This document shows positions 9,023 through 18,766 of a stretch of 64,000 bases of DNA, piece after piece (the first letter of the stretch is position 1; every line of letters starts with the position of its first letter). A model generated the notes under the pieces. It ran no database searches. It saw only the letters and a program-made list of their open reading frames with translations, and was not told where the DNA came from. Source of the stretch: Streptacidiphilus anmyonensis (lineage in GTDB: Bacteria; Actinomycetota; Actinomycetes; Streptomycetales; Streptomycetaceae); NCBI RefSeq assembly GCF_000787855.1, contig NZ_BBPQ01000026.1:1-64000 (forward strand), given 5' to 3'. The translations under genes were made by a program, and so were the position numbers.

Positions 9023-9577
9023 GTGACCGAGTCGCAGTACGAAAGTCTCACCAAGGCGGAGCGGCGCAGGATCGTGGCCCGCGCCCTCCTGCGTCCCGCG
9101 TTGACGTCGAGCTGCCTCGTGCTGCTGTACTTCACGCTCCCCATCGGGGAGCGCGTCTCCGTGAAGACCGTGCTTCTGCTCGCGGCCGGCCTTCTGGCAG
9201 TAGGCGTTCTGATCGGCTTCCAAACCCGTGCCATCGCACGCTCGCCCTACCCGCGCTTGCAGGCCATCGAGGCGTTCGCGCTCGCCGTCCCCCTGTACCT
9301 GCTGCTCTTCTCGGCGGCGTACGTCGTGATGGCGGCCTACCGGCCCGCGGCGTTCTCCCAGCACCTGTCCCGCTTCGACTCGCTCTACTTCACCGTCACC
9401 GTGTTCAGCTCGGTCGGCTTCGGCGACATCGTTCCCCGTTCCGAGCCGGCCAGGTTCGTGACGACGATCCAGATGCTCGGCAACCTCTTGCTCCTGGGGG
9501 TGGCGGTGCGGATCATTCTCGAGGCCGTACAGGTCGGCCTGCGGCGACGAGGGGAGGGCGGCCCCGAGCGGCCATAG
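9023..9577 (+). CDS. Potassium channel family protein (Ion_trans_2 type)
   Basis: A 184-residue integral membrane protein with four predicted membrane segments (about 27-43, 49-66, 84-105, 150-170). A pore loop between the last two carries the filter SVGFGD (130-135), a variant of TVGYGD seen in bacterial potassium channels. There is no RCK or other regulatory domain, so gating is not evident. GTG start. It lies alone, convergent with the DUF7144 gene. Confidence 0.87.
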   Translation: MTESQYESLTKAERRRIVARALLRPALTSSCLVLLYFTLPIGERVSVKTVLLLAAGLLAVGVLIGFQTRAIARSPYPRLQAIEAFALAVPLYLLLFSAAYVVMAAYRPAAFSQHLSRFDSLYFTVTVFSSVGFGDIVPRSEPARFVTTIQMLGNLLLLGVAVRIILEAVQVGLRRRGEGGPERP

Positions 9578-9614
9578 CGCCCAGCACGGTCATGCCGAAT
9601 CAGTGTGTGGCCGG

Positions 9615-10034
9615 TCAGGCCATGCTTTCTGGGCTGCCCGCATAGCTGACGAGCGCCCACACGATGAAGACGTCGATTGCGATGATCACCAAGCTCCACA
9701 CTGGTAGGTAGACCAGGAAGAGGAAGCTCGCGACGATGCTCACGCTGGCCAGCCAAATCCCGAGCGTCCGACCCCAGGTGGCGTCTTTGAGTACCCCCCA
9801 TCCGGCTGTCACCGAGAGGACCCCGAGGGCCAGGTGGATCCAACCCCACGCCGTGAGGTTGAACTTGAAGGCATACTTCCCGACAGTCGCATAAACCGAG
9901 TCCCCGGCGACCGCCGAGATGCCCTGAAGGACAGCCAGAACGCCGACGACCAGCAGAAGTACCGCAGCGAATCGCATCCCACCGTGAACGCGGGAGGGGG
10001 ACGCCGAGGCATCCGATGGGGAAGACACGGGCAT
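9615..10034 (-). CDS. DUF7144 family membrane protein
   Basis: A 139-residue protein with four predicted membrane segments. The segment YAFKFNLTAWGWIHLALG and the final LVIIAIDVFIVWALV are typical of this actinobacterial family of unknown function. The ATG at 10034 has a weak purine-rich site upstream. A paralogue lies at 12134-12565, on the other side of the DUF2252 gene and on the same strand, suggesting local duplication. Role in envelope stress is often guessed but not shown. Confidence 0.82.
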   Translation of the reverse strand: MPVSSPSDASASPSRVHGGMRFAAVLLLVVGVLAVLQGISAVAGDSVYATVGKYAFKFNLTAWGWIHLALGVLSVTAGWGVLKDATWGRTLGIWLASVSIVASFLFLVYLPVWSLVIIAIDVFIVWALVSYAGSPESMA

Positions 10035-10332
10035 GACGCGCTCGCTTTCGTGGCAGGGATTGCTCGCTTCCGACCGTCCGCTGAGCGAGACACTACGTTC
10101 TGGCAAGCGGATTGGCCCGCCGGGGCAACCCGATCGGTTGAACGCGACCTGCGCGGGTCCTGCCTGGCCCGGCCAGGCAGAGAAGACAGGCCCTCGCTGA
10201 GTGCTGCGCGTCCCAGGCGGGCACAGCACATGCTCGGGCTCGCTCGCGGCCTCAGGGATGTCGTTCGGACGCTCGTCGCGGCTTCCTTGTGACCCTTGTG
10301 CCCGCACTGGCCGAAACCGGAGGACCGAACCC
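10035..10332. other. Intergenic stretch
   Basis: About 300 bases between the DUF7144 start and the DUF2252 stop. No gene, terminator or RNA was recognised. Confidence 0.45.
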
Positions 10333-11802
10333 TCAGATGTCGGTGGTGGCTTCGGCTCTGCCCTCTTTCACGGCAGTCTGGAGGGCGGTGAAGTCGTCTT
10401 CGTTCTGGTCGGCGTAGGTTTCGGCGAAGTCCGCGATGGCGTGGTCGAACCGTTTCGAACTGCCGAGGTAGGCGGCCAGGGCGATGCGGTCACCGGAGCG
10501 GGCGTGGGCTCGGGCCAGGGTCCAACCACACAGCTGGGCGTACAGCAGCATGCCCGAGGGGCGCATCATCTCGATGGGAGCGGAGAACTTCCAGTCGCGC
10601 AATTGGCGCACGTAGAAGTCGCGGTCCACTCCGTCTGCCCCCGTGGCGTGGGTCCAGCCGAGGAAGATGTCGCTCTCGGCCTGCATGAGGTGCTGCCCGG
10701 CGACGACCCGCTCGCCCTGATTCTTGTACCGGCTGCGCCCGGCGTAGTCCACCAGGACGGAAGGCTGGGCCTCCTTTGCCTGGAGGAACAGCGGCTCGAC
10801 GCCGTCCCCGGCGTCCAGCAACGCGATCCAGGCCCGGGTGCCGACGCTGCCGACCCCGACGACCTTGCGGGCCATCTGAATCAACGTGAACTGATTGAGC
10901 AGGTGCCGCCGATCGGACTGCAGCGTGCGCCGGTACTTGCCCAGCACGGTGCCGATCAGCTCGTAGAGCGCGTCGGCCTGCACGTCGCTGAACACCTCCT
11001 CGACCGGGACGATCGTGGGAGGATCGCTGAGGATCCGCCGCCGGCCGTCGACGACGGTGGTGAGCTTGCCCAGCGCCTGGGTGCTGTCGTGGGTGTGGGC
11101 CTTGGCCAGCAGCCCCTCCGCCTGCTGGAACCGCTTCGCCTTGATCTGGGACCGGAACTCCCCGACGGCCTCCTCGATGTCCAGATGCGCGTACCAGACG
11201 TCCAGCAGGGGCTGCAGCGCGAAGTCGTGCATCGCCTTGCGGTAGCCCCCGGCCGCCGCCAGGACGATCTTGCGGCGGTCCTTGTCGGAGAAGTCGTTGT
11301 CCCGCCCCGCCACCGCCAGGCTCGCGGCCAGCCGCTTGACATCCCACTCGAACGGCCCGGGCAGCGTCTCGTCGAAATCGTTGACGTCGAAGACAAGTTG
11401 CCGCTCGGGCGAGGCGAACGCGCCGAAGTTGGACAGATGCGCGTCTCCGCACAGCTGGACCCACAGTCCCGAGGTGGGCGTGACTGCCAGATCCGCCGCC
11501 ATCGGCAGGGCCGCCCCCCGGTAGTACGTGAACGGCGACACCAGCATCCGCCCGTGCCGGATCGGCACCAGCTCAGGCACCCGCGACTCCGCCTGGCCCA
11601 GCAGCAGCCCGACCGGATCCCGCGACGCGCCCGGCTGGAACTCTCCATGCGCCTGCAACGGCGTCGCTTCCCGGACGTCCTTCCCCAGCGCCACCCGGTC
11701 CGCACGGCTCAACCGCTCCGTCGCTGTCGGCACCGCGACGCTCGGGGGGAACGCCCGCGCACCAAACTTTCTGTCAGTCACGGTAATTTTTGTCGCCGTC
11801 AT
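10333..11802 (-). CDS. DUF2252 domain protein
   Basis: A 489-residue cytosolic protein of the uncharacterised, kinase-like DUF2252 family; full length. Signature segments: RMLVSPFTYYRGAA (about 90), LCGDAHLSNFGAFASPE, VFDVNDFDETLPGPFEWDVKRLAASL (both resembling the kinase catalytic loop and metal-binding region), and GWTLARAHARSGD near the C-terminus. The start at 11802 is chosen for GGGAG 5 bases upstream. Phosphotransferase activity is inferred from the fold relation and not established for this family. Confidence 0.87.
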   Translation of the reverse strand: MTATKITVTDRKFGARAFPPSVAVPTATERLSRADRVALGKDVREATPLQAHGEFQPGASRDPVGLLLGQAESRVPELVPIRHGRMLVSPFTYYRGAALPMAADLAVTPTSGLWVQLCGDAHLSNFGAFASPERQLVFDVNDFDETLPGPFEWDVKRLAASLAVAGRDNDFSDKDRRKIVLAAAGGYRKAMHDFALQPLLDVWYAHLDIEEAVGEFRSQIKAKRFQQAEGLLAKAHTHDSTQALGKLTTVVDGRRRILSDPPTIVPVEEVFSDVQADALYELIGTVLGKYRRTLQSDRRHLLNQFTLIQMARKVVGVGSVGTRAWIALLDAGDGVEPLFLQAKEAQPSVLVDYAGRSRYKNQGERVVAGQHLMQAESDIFLGWTHATGADGVDRDFYVRQLRDWKFSAPIEMMRPSGMLLYAQLCGWTLARAHARSGDRIALAAYLGSSKRFDHAIADFAETYADQNEDDFTALQTAVKEGRAEATTDI

Positions 11803-12133
11803 GACCACTCCCGTCGGGCGGCCGCCGCGTTCTGCTAGCGGCTGGCAAGACACCGCAACGCTGAAGCGCAGATCACTGTCCACTGCTCAGCGCCGGCATC
11901 AGATGGTGGAGGAAGGAGACCGCTTTCGCGGCGTCAGCGGGATCGGCACCTCGCGCCGCACCCCGCCGTCACGCGCAGTATGTTCGCACTCTCACGGGTC
12001 CGGTGGCATAGGCACGGCCCTGGAGTTGAGCGGCCCGGCGCTGGACTCTGAGGCTCAACGCTTGATGACACATCACGTCCGGGCCGCCCTTCTGCCACTC
12101 GCGGTCGAGCTGTGCACGTAGCTCAGCTCGGCT
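11803..12133. other. Intergenic stretch between DUF2252 and the second DUF7144 gene
   Basis: About 330 bases expected to hold the DUF2252 promoter. No further feature is recognised. Confidence 0.45.
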
Positions 12134-12565
12134 TTACCCTTCCACCGCCTGTCTGTGTGTACCGGCCGTCAGGGCCCAGATCACGAAGCCGTCAATGGCG
12201 ATGAGCACGATGGCCCAGAACGGGTAGTAGGGCAGCCACAGGAAGTTGGCGATCATGCCGAGGCCAGCGGCGATGACACCGATCACCCGAGCCCAGACAG
12301 CCCCGGTAAAGAGTGCACAGCCAGCGAGGAAGATCAGAAGGCCCAGACACAGGTGCAGCCAGCCCCAGCCGGTGACGTTGAAGCTGAAGACGTAGCTGCC
12401 GGTGACCACGTAGCGGGTGTTGTTGACGATCGCGCCGATTCCCTGCAGAACCGCCATCGCGCCGCCGAAGATCATGAGGCACGCGGCAAAGAGGGTCCAG
12501 CCAGCCGCGAACGGCTTCCGGTACGTCTCAGCGCGCGTCGAACTCTCACTGACATGGGTAGCCAT
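12134..12565 (-). CDS. DUF7144 family membrane protein (second copy)
   Basis: A 143-residue, four-segment membrane protein. It shares with the copy at 9615-10034 the signature YVFSFNVTGWGWLHLCLG and the end IVLIAIDGFVIWAL. The start at 12565 has an excellent GAGGAGG site about 6 bases upstream. It lies upstream of the DUF2252 gene on the same strand, but with a gap too long for certain cotranscription. Confidence 0.84.
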   Translation of the reverse strand: MATHVSESSTRAETYRKPFAAGWTLFAACLMIFGGAMAVLQGIGAIVNNTRYVVTGSYVFSFNVTGWGWLHLCLGLLIFLAGCALFTGAVWARVIGVIAAGLGMIANFLWLPYYPFWAIVLIAIDGFVIWALTAGTHRQAVEG

Positions 12566-13675
12566 GTCGGCCTCCTCAGGCAAGATCCAACGGACTTCCG
12601 CGACCAGTAGGGACCCTCTGGTCTCCGCCGTGGCCTCGGCTTACACCGGTTCGCCGCTTCAGCGATCGGGAAATCCCATGGAACGTGGCCATGGGCGACG
12701 CGTCCCACGTAGCGAACGGTGCGGGGTGCGGGGCTCGAGCCGGTGGCGGTGGGGCCGGAAGATGCCCCGACTGATGATGGGACTGTTCTTCCACCAACCA
12801 TGGCACCGCGGCCCCGAGTCGATCAGGGGCCATCAGGCCCTCATGTCGGGGCCGTACGGCTGTCGGTGTCCGGCGTTGGTCCCGGCAGCGCGGTCCGCCA
12901 CGATCTGTGAACCGTATGCTCATTGCAGAGCGCACGACGAGCACCAGCAGTACTGCGGGCGCGGAACCCGGGCATGACTGAGCCCTCGGGAGAGATTGTC
13001 AGGGTGATCGTCGAGCCCTTCCCGAGATTGCCCTCAGTTCCACAGCCCGGCCCCAACACAGACAAAAAGTATGAACGCGAAGGCCGGCGGACCGATGTCG
13101 ATCCGCCGCCCGAACTCGCATCCGAGGCGCAAGCTCACTGACCGATGCCCAGCGCAGGCAGCAGGTTGTCGCCCCGCGGACGAGGATCTCGGTCCTGTGG
13201 CAGTGGGCCGCGGGGTGCGGCAGAGCGCGCAACAAGATCCCGGCCTCGTCGAGGCTCTGGATGGGGAGTTCACCCAGCCACGCCTTCATGATCCGGGACT
13301 GCCTCGACGGGATCGACCGGCTCAAGAACCGCGAACAGATCAAGGGCTATCCGGTGCTCCTCATTGTCGGGGGGCATACTCGGCGTCGTCGCCGGCCAGC
13401 GCGACCGGTTCAGTCCGAGCTATCGGCCCGCTCGGGCATACGGGTGCTTTCGGTCGGAGCTGCGGCGTCGCAGCGGCCGCACACCCACATCCTGCACACA
13501 GGATCTCCCGTATGGAGACATCCTCGCAGCACCGACGATGGTGGTGGCCATGGGCGTCTCGGCGTCAGGCAGGTCTACCAAGCCCGGTTCGGGAAGCCCC
13601 GGCGGCGCCGGCCGTACGTTCATCCCGCCTGCTTCCCACATCATGCTGTCAAGTCTCAGGTTAGGGAGGGCGTTG
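12566..13675. other. 1.1-kb gene-poor region before the ClC gene
   Basis: No intact gene supported. A plus-strand frame at about 13270-13360 (HAFMIRDCLDGIDRLKNREQ... YPVLLIVGG) looks like a coding remnant without a start. The segment near 12990-13010 resembles one near 7030-7050, perhaps parts of related decayed genes. No terminator stands out. Confidence 0.4.
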
Positions 13676-15055
13676 GTGACGACACCGTCCGATCCTCTTG
13701 CGTTGCTGCGGTCAAAGAGCTATGCAGCGCTGTTGGTGCTTGCCGCGATCATCGGCGTTCCCATCTCGGCAGGGGCCTACTTCTTTCTTGCCCTGGTCAG
13801 CGAACTGCAGGGGTGGATCTTCACCAGCCTGCCGAAGGCCCTGGGCTTCCACGGCGAACCCCTGTGGTGGCCCGTTCCGCCGCTGCTGCTGGCCGGCGTG
13901 CTGGTCGCGCTCACCATCCGGTGCCTGCCTGGCACGGGCGGGCGTTCACCGGCCGACGGGTTCAAGGCGGGCGAGGGCCCGCCATCCGGGACCGACCTCC
14001 CCGGCATCGTACTCGCGGCCTTCACCACCTTGAGCCTGGGTGTGGTGCTTGGGCCCGAAGGGCCTCTGATCGCCATCGGCGCGGGGCTCGGCGCTCTCGC
14101 GGTGCGCCTCGTCAAGCGGGACGCGCCGCCCAGGGTCCAGTCCGTGCTGGCCGCCGCAGGCAGCTTCGCCGCGATCAGCACCCTCCTTGGCTCGCCCCTG
14201 ACCGGTGCCTTCCTGTTGATGGAAGCCTCGGGCCTGGGCGGCGCCATGATGCAACTCGTGCTGGTACCAGGGCTGCTGGCCGCAGGCGTCGGCTCCCTCA
14301 TGTTCGTCGGCCTGGACGCCTGGACCGGCCTGGGCACGTTCTCGCTGGCGATTCCCGATCTGCCGCACGTCGGTGCGCCCACCGGCGCCGAATTCCTGTG
14401 GGCCGTGGCGATCGGGATCACGGCCGTCCCGGTCGGCTCCGGAATCCGGTGGCTCGCCCTGATCCTGCGGCCCTATTCCGAGCGGTGGATCGTGCCGGTC
14501 ACCGCAGCGGTCGGCCTAACGGTCGCGGGTCTGGCGATCGCGTTCGCCGCAGCCACCGGCAAGAGCTCCTCCGAGGTGCTGTTCTCGGGGCAGTCCGCAC
14601 TCGGCCCGCTCATCGCCAACAGCGCCGGCTATACCGTCGGAGCACTGCTGCTGCTCATCGTCTGCAAAGGGCTCGCCTACGGAGTGTCGTTGAGCTGCTT
14701 CCGCGGTGGTCCGACGTTCCCGGCCCTGTTCATCGGGGCGGCCGGTGGCATCGCACTGTCGCACCTGCCGGGCCTGCCGCTCGTCGACGGCGTCGCCCTG
14801 GGCATCGGCGCGATGTCCGTCGTAATGCTCAGGCTGCCGCTGACGTCCGTCCTGCTGGCCACCCTGCTGCTCGCGTCGGACGGCCTGGCGGTCATGCCGC
14901 TGGTGATTGTGGCAGTCGTCGTGGCGTATGTGGCCTCCGCCAGGCTCGCACCGCCCCCGCCTCAGGGAACCCCTGCTGCCACGACGCCGCTCCCCGAACC
15001 GCACGAACCGCACGAACCGCACGAACCGCGCCCCCGGCCCGATCGCGCGGCCTGA
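13676..15055 (+). CDS. ClC-family chloride channel or H+/Cl- antiporter
   Basis: A 459-residue polytopic membrane protein. The GPEGP motif (126-130) holds the glutamate at the position of the ClC gating/proton glutamate, followed by LIAIGAG. A later GGPTFPALFIGAAGG segment corresponds to the fourth anion-site region. About ten or more hydrophobic segments are present; there are no CBS domains. I chose the GTG at 13676, which has GGGAGGG about 7 bases upstream. The C-terminus ends in a PEPHEPHEPHEP low-complexity tail encoded by a 9-bp tandem repeat. Confidence 0.87.
   Translation: MTTPSDPLALLRSKSYAALLVLAAIIGVPISAGAYFFLALVSELQGWIFTSLPKALGFHGEPLWWPVPPLLLAGVLVALTIRCLPGTGGRSPADGFKAGEGPPSGTDLPGIVLAAFTTLSLGVVLGPEGPLIAIGAGLGALAVRLVKRDAPPRVQSVLAAAGSFAAISTLLGSPLTGAFLLMEASGLGGAMMQLVLVPGLLAAGVGSLMFVGLDAWTGLGTFSLAIPDLPHVGAPTGAEFLWAVAIGITAVPVGSGIRWLALILRPYSERWIVPVTAAVGLTVAGLAIAFAAATGKSSSEVLFSGQSALGPLIANSAGYTVGALLLLIVCKGLAYGVSLSCFRGGPTFPALFIGAAGGIALSHLPGLPLVDGVALGIGAMSVVMLRLPLTSVLLATLLLASDGLAVMPLVIVAVVVAYVASARLAPPPPQGTPAATTPLPEPHEPHEPHEPRPRPDRAA
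14995..15030 (+). repeat. 9-bp tandem repeat coding a Pro-His-Glu tail
   Basis: Four head-to-tail units of CGAACCGCA (the last with one change) in the 3' end of the ClC gene. They encode the repeated EPH residues. Repeat number may vary among strains. Confidence 0.85.
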
Positions 15056-15563
15056 TCGCGTCACTGGCGGCCGGGAACCGCCGTCGCCGGCGCCTCATAC
15101 AGACGGCATAACCGCGACGATCATGCTTCGTCAGGCCCGACGACATCACGCGTCGAAGCTCAGTAGCTGAGCTCCGCGGGCTGCGGCGGAGCGAGGAAGC
15201 GGACCGTCGCCGGGTCTCAGTCGGAGTCACCGAGCAGGAAACCCTCCCGCCAGGACGAGGAACGGGAATGGTCAGGGCGTCGCAGCCGGCCGTCAGTTCA
15301 GCGGTCTTTGAAGGCGGTGACCTCCCGCAAGGGCTCCGGGCACAGTCGGGCAGCATTGGACCGATGGCGGTGGCGAGGTCCGAACCTCCGCACTTTGCCG
15401 GCGGTCACGGCGAGCCCGACCGGCGGACAGGTGGGAACCTGGCATCATGCCAGTACACGGACGGCACGAGGAGGCCGCGCCACATGGCGAGGCTCTCTGA
15501 AGCGCCAGTCGTCCAGGAGCACATCCGGCCCGTCGTGTGCCCTACCCGCCTCCGGAGGCACCC
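15056..15563. other. Intergenic stretch
   Basis: About 510 bases between the ClC and DUF1622 genes. No gene, RNA or strong hairpin was recognised. Confidence 0.45.
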
Positions 15564-15983
15564 GTGACGTTCACCGAGGCCATGGACGACACAGCCAAAG
15601 CCTTCGAGGCTGTCGGTGCCGCGGTCCTGGTCGGCGGTTTTGTTCTCTCGCTCGTTGTCGCGGTGCAGACCTGGCGCCGCTCCGGGGTAGCCGCCCGCAG
15701 CTACGAGGCGCTGCGGGAGTGCTTCGGGGGGACGATTCTGTTGGGGCTGGAGGTCCTCGTCGCAGCCGACCTCATTCGGACGGTAGCGGTGGCACCCACC
15801 TTGGAGAACGTTGGTGTGCTGGGCGTCATCGTGCTGATCCGCACCTTCCTCAGCTTCTCGTTGGAGATCGAGATCGAGGGTGTCGCTCCTTGGCGCCGTG
15901 CCCTCGTCAGCGGCGCAAGGGCGACTCGCCGCGCTGCAAAGCGGGGATCCTCTGACCCGGCTCGCCCCCAGGAGTCCCAGTGA
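15564..15983 (+). CDS. DUF1622 family membrane protein
   Basis: A 139-residue protein with three predicted membrane segments: VGAAVLVGGFVLSLVVAV, TILLGLEVLVAADLIRTVAV and VGVLGVIVLIRTFLSFSLEIEIEG. The last two are typical of DUF1622. The GTG at 15564 has CGGAGG about 6 bases upstream and is preferred to an ATG nine codons earlier. Function unknown. Confidence 0.82.
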   Translation: MTFTEAMDDTAKAFEAVGAAVLVGGFVLSLVVAVQTWRRSGVAARSYEALRECFGGTILLGLEVLVAADLIRTVAVAPTLENVGVLGVIVLIRTFLSFSLEIEIEGVAPWRRALVSGARATRRAAKRGSSDPARPQESQ

Positions 15984-16102
15984 GCGCAGGCGGAGCCCAG
16001 CCAGGCCAGAGTGCTCGTAGGTTCGCGGCAAGGAGCCGCAACGGGGTTGCGCTCCAGTGGCCTTGAGGCATGGCATGGCGGATCGCGAGCTCGGCGGCCT
16101 GG

Positions 16103-16795
16103 GCGTGGCGTCGCACATCCCTGACGGTGAACTCCTCGTTCACGCTTTTCACCTCCAGCGAAGTCTCCAAGATCCAGACGGGTTACCATCTTTTGAATGC
16201 TGTTGGGAATTGGCTTCCCATCCTCACCGTGCTGATCGCGGCGGGCGGAGTCCTTCTCGCCGTACGGAGCCGGCGAGCGTTGGTGGCCGTGGCGCTGGGC
16301 GGCGCGGCGGGCATGCTGATCCTGGGCATCGGCCTCGCGGTCGCCCGCCACCTCTTTCTCGACCATCTGTCGGCCGACTCCTCCGAGGCGGCCGCCTCAG
16401 CGATCTTCGATCAGACTGCCTTCTACCTGCGCCACACGATCAGGGCGGTTGGCATCCTCAGCTTGGTCGTGGCGCTTGGCGCGTACGCCTCCGGTGGCGG
16501 TCGGTACGCGGTGCTGGTTCGCAGCAAGTGCCGTGAGTGGATCGGGCGACTTCGTGACCGCTCCGGCTTCGGCCGTGGCACGGTGGGACCGTGGGTGCAC
16601 CGCTACAAGCGTTGGGTGCTGACAGCCGTCCTCGCGGTGGCGGCGGTCATCCTGGGCTTCTGGACCTACCCCACCGGCTGGGTCGTCTTCTGCCTGGCCG
16701 TGGCCGTCCTGGGAGCCGTCGCCGTTGTGGAGTTCCTGGGCGCACCCGAGGCGGTCGACGAACCGCCAGCCGTCGTAACAGCGAGCAGCGGATAG
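16103..16795 (+). pseudogene. 5'-truncated multi-pass membrane protein
   Basis: From about SSFTLFTSSEVSKIQTGYHLL onward the frame looks like the C-terminal half of a Streptomyces membrane protein: hydrophobic segments near NWLPILTVLIAAGGVLL, ALGGAAGMLILGIGLAV, AVGILSLVVALGAY, VLTAVLAVAAVILGF and WVVFCLAVAVLGAV. In the family as I know it, this part follows an N-terminal anchor and an outer loop, which are missing here. The first codons of the open frame (arginine/serine-rich) do not look like real protein. The reading is a gene that has lost its 5' portion; a rescued start is possible. Confidence 0.55.
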
Positions 16796-17002
16796 GGCGT
16801 ACTCCAGGTGGATGCTCTCCTCCCGCTTTGCCGTCAAGCTGACACCGCCAACGCGGACCGGGCCTCATCGGCACGTCGTAACCACACGCGACCCTTCGGT
16901 GACCCGGCCCGCGGACGTGTCGCGTGTCGACTTCAGCGGTGTCCACGCCGGTGGTACTGTGGTAAATCCCGAGACCGTGGCTGCCAAGAGGAGATCGAGG
17001 CT

Positions 17003-17403
17003 GTGCCAGATGCGGCGGTTCTCGCCGGGCTCGCCAGCCCTGGCGTGATCAGCGTGCCCAGCCCCTTCTCGGTGCGGACGACGGCGCTGCGGCTGGAACG
17101 CCAGATCGAGGTGAGTGGCTATCGCTGTTTGCGGTCATGGATCACGCTGCCGCGGCGCGTAGAGTCGGTGTGCGGATGGCCGACACCCAATTGCTGATCT
17201 TCGGCAGCCCCCGTGTCGGGATGTCGGCGATGGTGGCCTCGCGGCTGCTCGCTCTGGAGCTGCCGCTTCGAGCACAGGTGTGGGCAGACGACCGTGCCCG
17301 CGTGTGGGTGAGCTTCTCGGACAGCACCTACGGGGTGTCGGACAACGTGATGAAGCCCCTGGACGTGGTCGGATCACTGGTTTCGACGGCGCTGTCGGCG
17401 TAG
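17003..17403 (+). pseudogene. DUF302 family protein, broken by a one-base frameshift
   Basis: The first part (GTG at 17003, GAGG just upstream) encodes GVISVPSPFSVRTTALRLERQIEVSG in one frame. The second part (MDHAAAARRVG... TQLLIFGSPRVG... ALELPLRAQVWADD... VWVSFSDS) follows in another. Together they match the full DUF302 domain in order. Adding one base next to the C at 17119 restores a continuous reading GLSLFAVMDHAAAA. The gene is therefore either a fresh pseudogene or carries a sequencing error. The domain's function is unknown. Confidence 0.8.
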
Positions 17404-17486
17404 GCCTTGAAGGAGCGTGGGAGTTCCCGGACTTCTTGGTGACGGGTGAGAGCTGACCGCTGAGCGGTCCCGCAGGTCGCCTGCTG

Positions 17487-18185
17487 CTACTGCAGGAGGT
17501 TGACGGCGCGGGCGATCACCAGCGCGCCGATTCCGAGAGAGGCAACCGCTTCCGTCATCATCATCAGCTTGGCCCAGCGCTTGATCGCGGAGATGTCGGT
17601 GGGGCTGAAGGCAGTGGCGGTCCAGAAGGCCAGCACGAGGTAGTCGGCGAAGATCGGCACCCAGGTGGTGGGCACGTAGTCCGTGTGCAGCATCTCCGGG
17701 AAGATCAGGGCCGGATTCGTATAGGGCTGGTGCGCGCGAGCGGCGGCACCACCGCGATCCAGATCCCAGAACCACAGACCGAAGGCGATCACATTCGTGG
17801 CCCAGACCACTCCGCCGGTGGCCAGCAGCGCGCCGGCGTTGTTGGCGAACAACTTGTTGTTGGTCAGGATGTCGGCCACCAAGCGGACGCCGGCGAACAG
17901 ATTCGCGACCGTCAAGGCGGCGACGGCGACGCTGGTTGTGATCCGCAGCCACGGCTTCCGGCGATCGATGCGGCCGGGATCTCCGATGATCAGCGCGGCC
18001 AGCAGGGCGAACATGACGGCCGGGAGGACCCAGACGGGGTTCACTCGGTACTGTGCGGGCAGTGCCACGTGCAGAGCCGTGGCGACCAGAATCGCCAGCG
18101 CCACCGGCCACCAGTGCTCGCCGCGTTCAGAGGCCTGGACCGGCGTCGGCGGGGGCGGAGCAACCGGGTTCGGGCCAGATGCCAT
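17487..18185 (-). CDS. Integral membrane protein, DUF1345-like
   Basis: A 232-residue protein with a proline-rich N-terminus and about six membrane segments. The C-terminal part (FADYLVLAFWTATAFSPTDIS... AKLMMMTEAVASLGIGALVIARAVNLL) has the arrangement of DUF1345 proteins, though the match is distant. ATG at 18185 follows a weak ribosome-binding site. No transport or catalytic motif is evident. It stands alone. Confidence 0.7.
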   Translation of the reverse strand: MASGPNPVAPPPPTPVQASERGEHWWPVALAILVATALHVALPAQYRVNPVWVLPAVMFALLAALIIGDPGRIDRRKPWLRITTSVAVAALTVANLFAGVRLVADILTNNKLFANNAGALLATGGVVWATNVIAFGLWFWDLDRGGAAARAHQPYTNPALIFPEMLHTDYVPTTWVPIFADYLVLAFWTATAFSPTDISAIKRWAKLMMMTEAVASLGIGALVIARAVNLLQ

Positions 18186-18544
18186 ACCCCATTCTTGCCT
18201 CGCCGGTCATGACCTCAACGCAGTGGCGCGCCGGTTCTCCGGCCACGCCGATGCCTCCCTCAACGGCACGAGAGGAGCCGATGGCCGTCGTCCCTGTGTG
18301 CCGCCGAGCCCCAGGCAGGGGGTTGCAGCGGCTCGGCGTCGTGGCTGTTCGCCCGATCACCATGGGCGAGCCCGCTGCTCCCAGGCCTCGGCGTCGCTTG
18401 AAATTGGGCCGCCGCCGACACGCGCGCCTACAGCGCGCCGCCATCGCACGGTCCGGGAGGTGGCCAAGTTGCTTCGTCGAATGGCACTCCTGTGATGACC
18501 CTCTCCACCAGGTCACGAGCTCGGCCACCACGTGAGACAAGGAC
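18186..18544. other. Intergenic stretch
   Basis: About 360 bases; no gene, RNA or hairpin recognised. Confidence 0.45.
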
Positions 18545-18766
18545 CTAGCTTTGGTCATCGGTCTCTCTTGGGGCCCGCTCCAGGGCGGTACGGCAGCGCG
18601 GACACAGTTGACTGGCTTCGATGTCCTCGCAGTCAGCATCGGTAATCGGGCGGACCTCTGCGATGGACGACAACAGTCTGTGGCACAGTGTGGCGCCGTT
18701 GGCGTCGCCAACGATGTGCCACAGTACGGCGGTCGCGACTCCGTACTCGGCCTTCAGCGTCGTCAT
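18545..18766 (-). CDS. Small cysteine-containing protein
   Basis: A 73-residue protein with CHRLL near residue 24, DADCEDIE and a final LCPRC pair. The cysteines (and one His) could bind a metal. It begins with an ATGA overlap at the stop of the gene at 18763-19161, so the two are probably translationally coupled. No family name was recognised. Confidence 0.62.
   Translation of the reverse strand: MTTLKAEYGVATAVLWHIVGDANGATLCHRLLSSIAEVRPITDADCEDIEASQLCPRCRTALERAPRETDDQS

Noticed and set aside
10201-11838. A 545-codon plus-strand open frame
   Set aside because: Antisense of the DUF2252 gene, with a repetitive Gly/Val/Leu composition and no recognisable family.
14995-15030. Short tandem repeats considered as a CRISPR array
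   Set aside because: Units are 9 bp, contiguous without spacers, and in the coding frame of the ClC tail.
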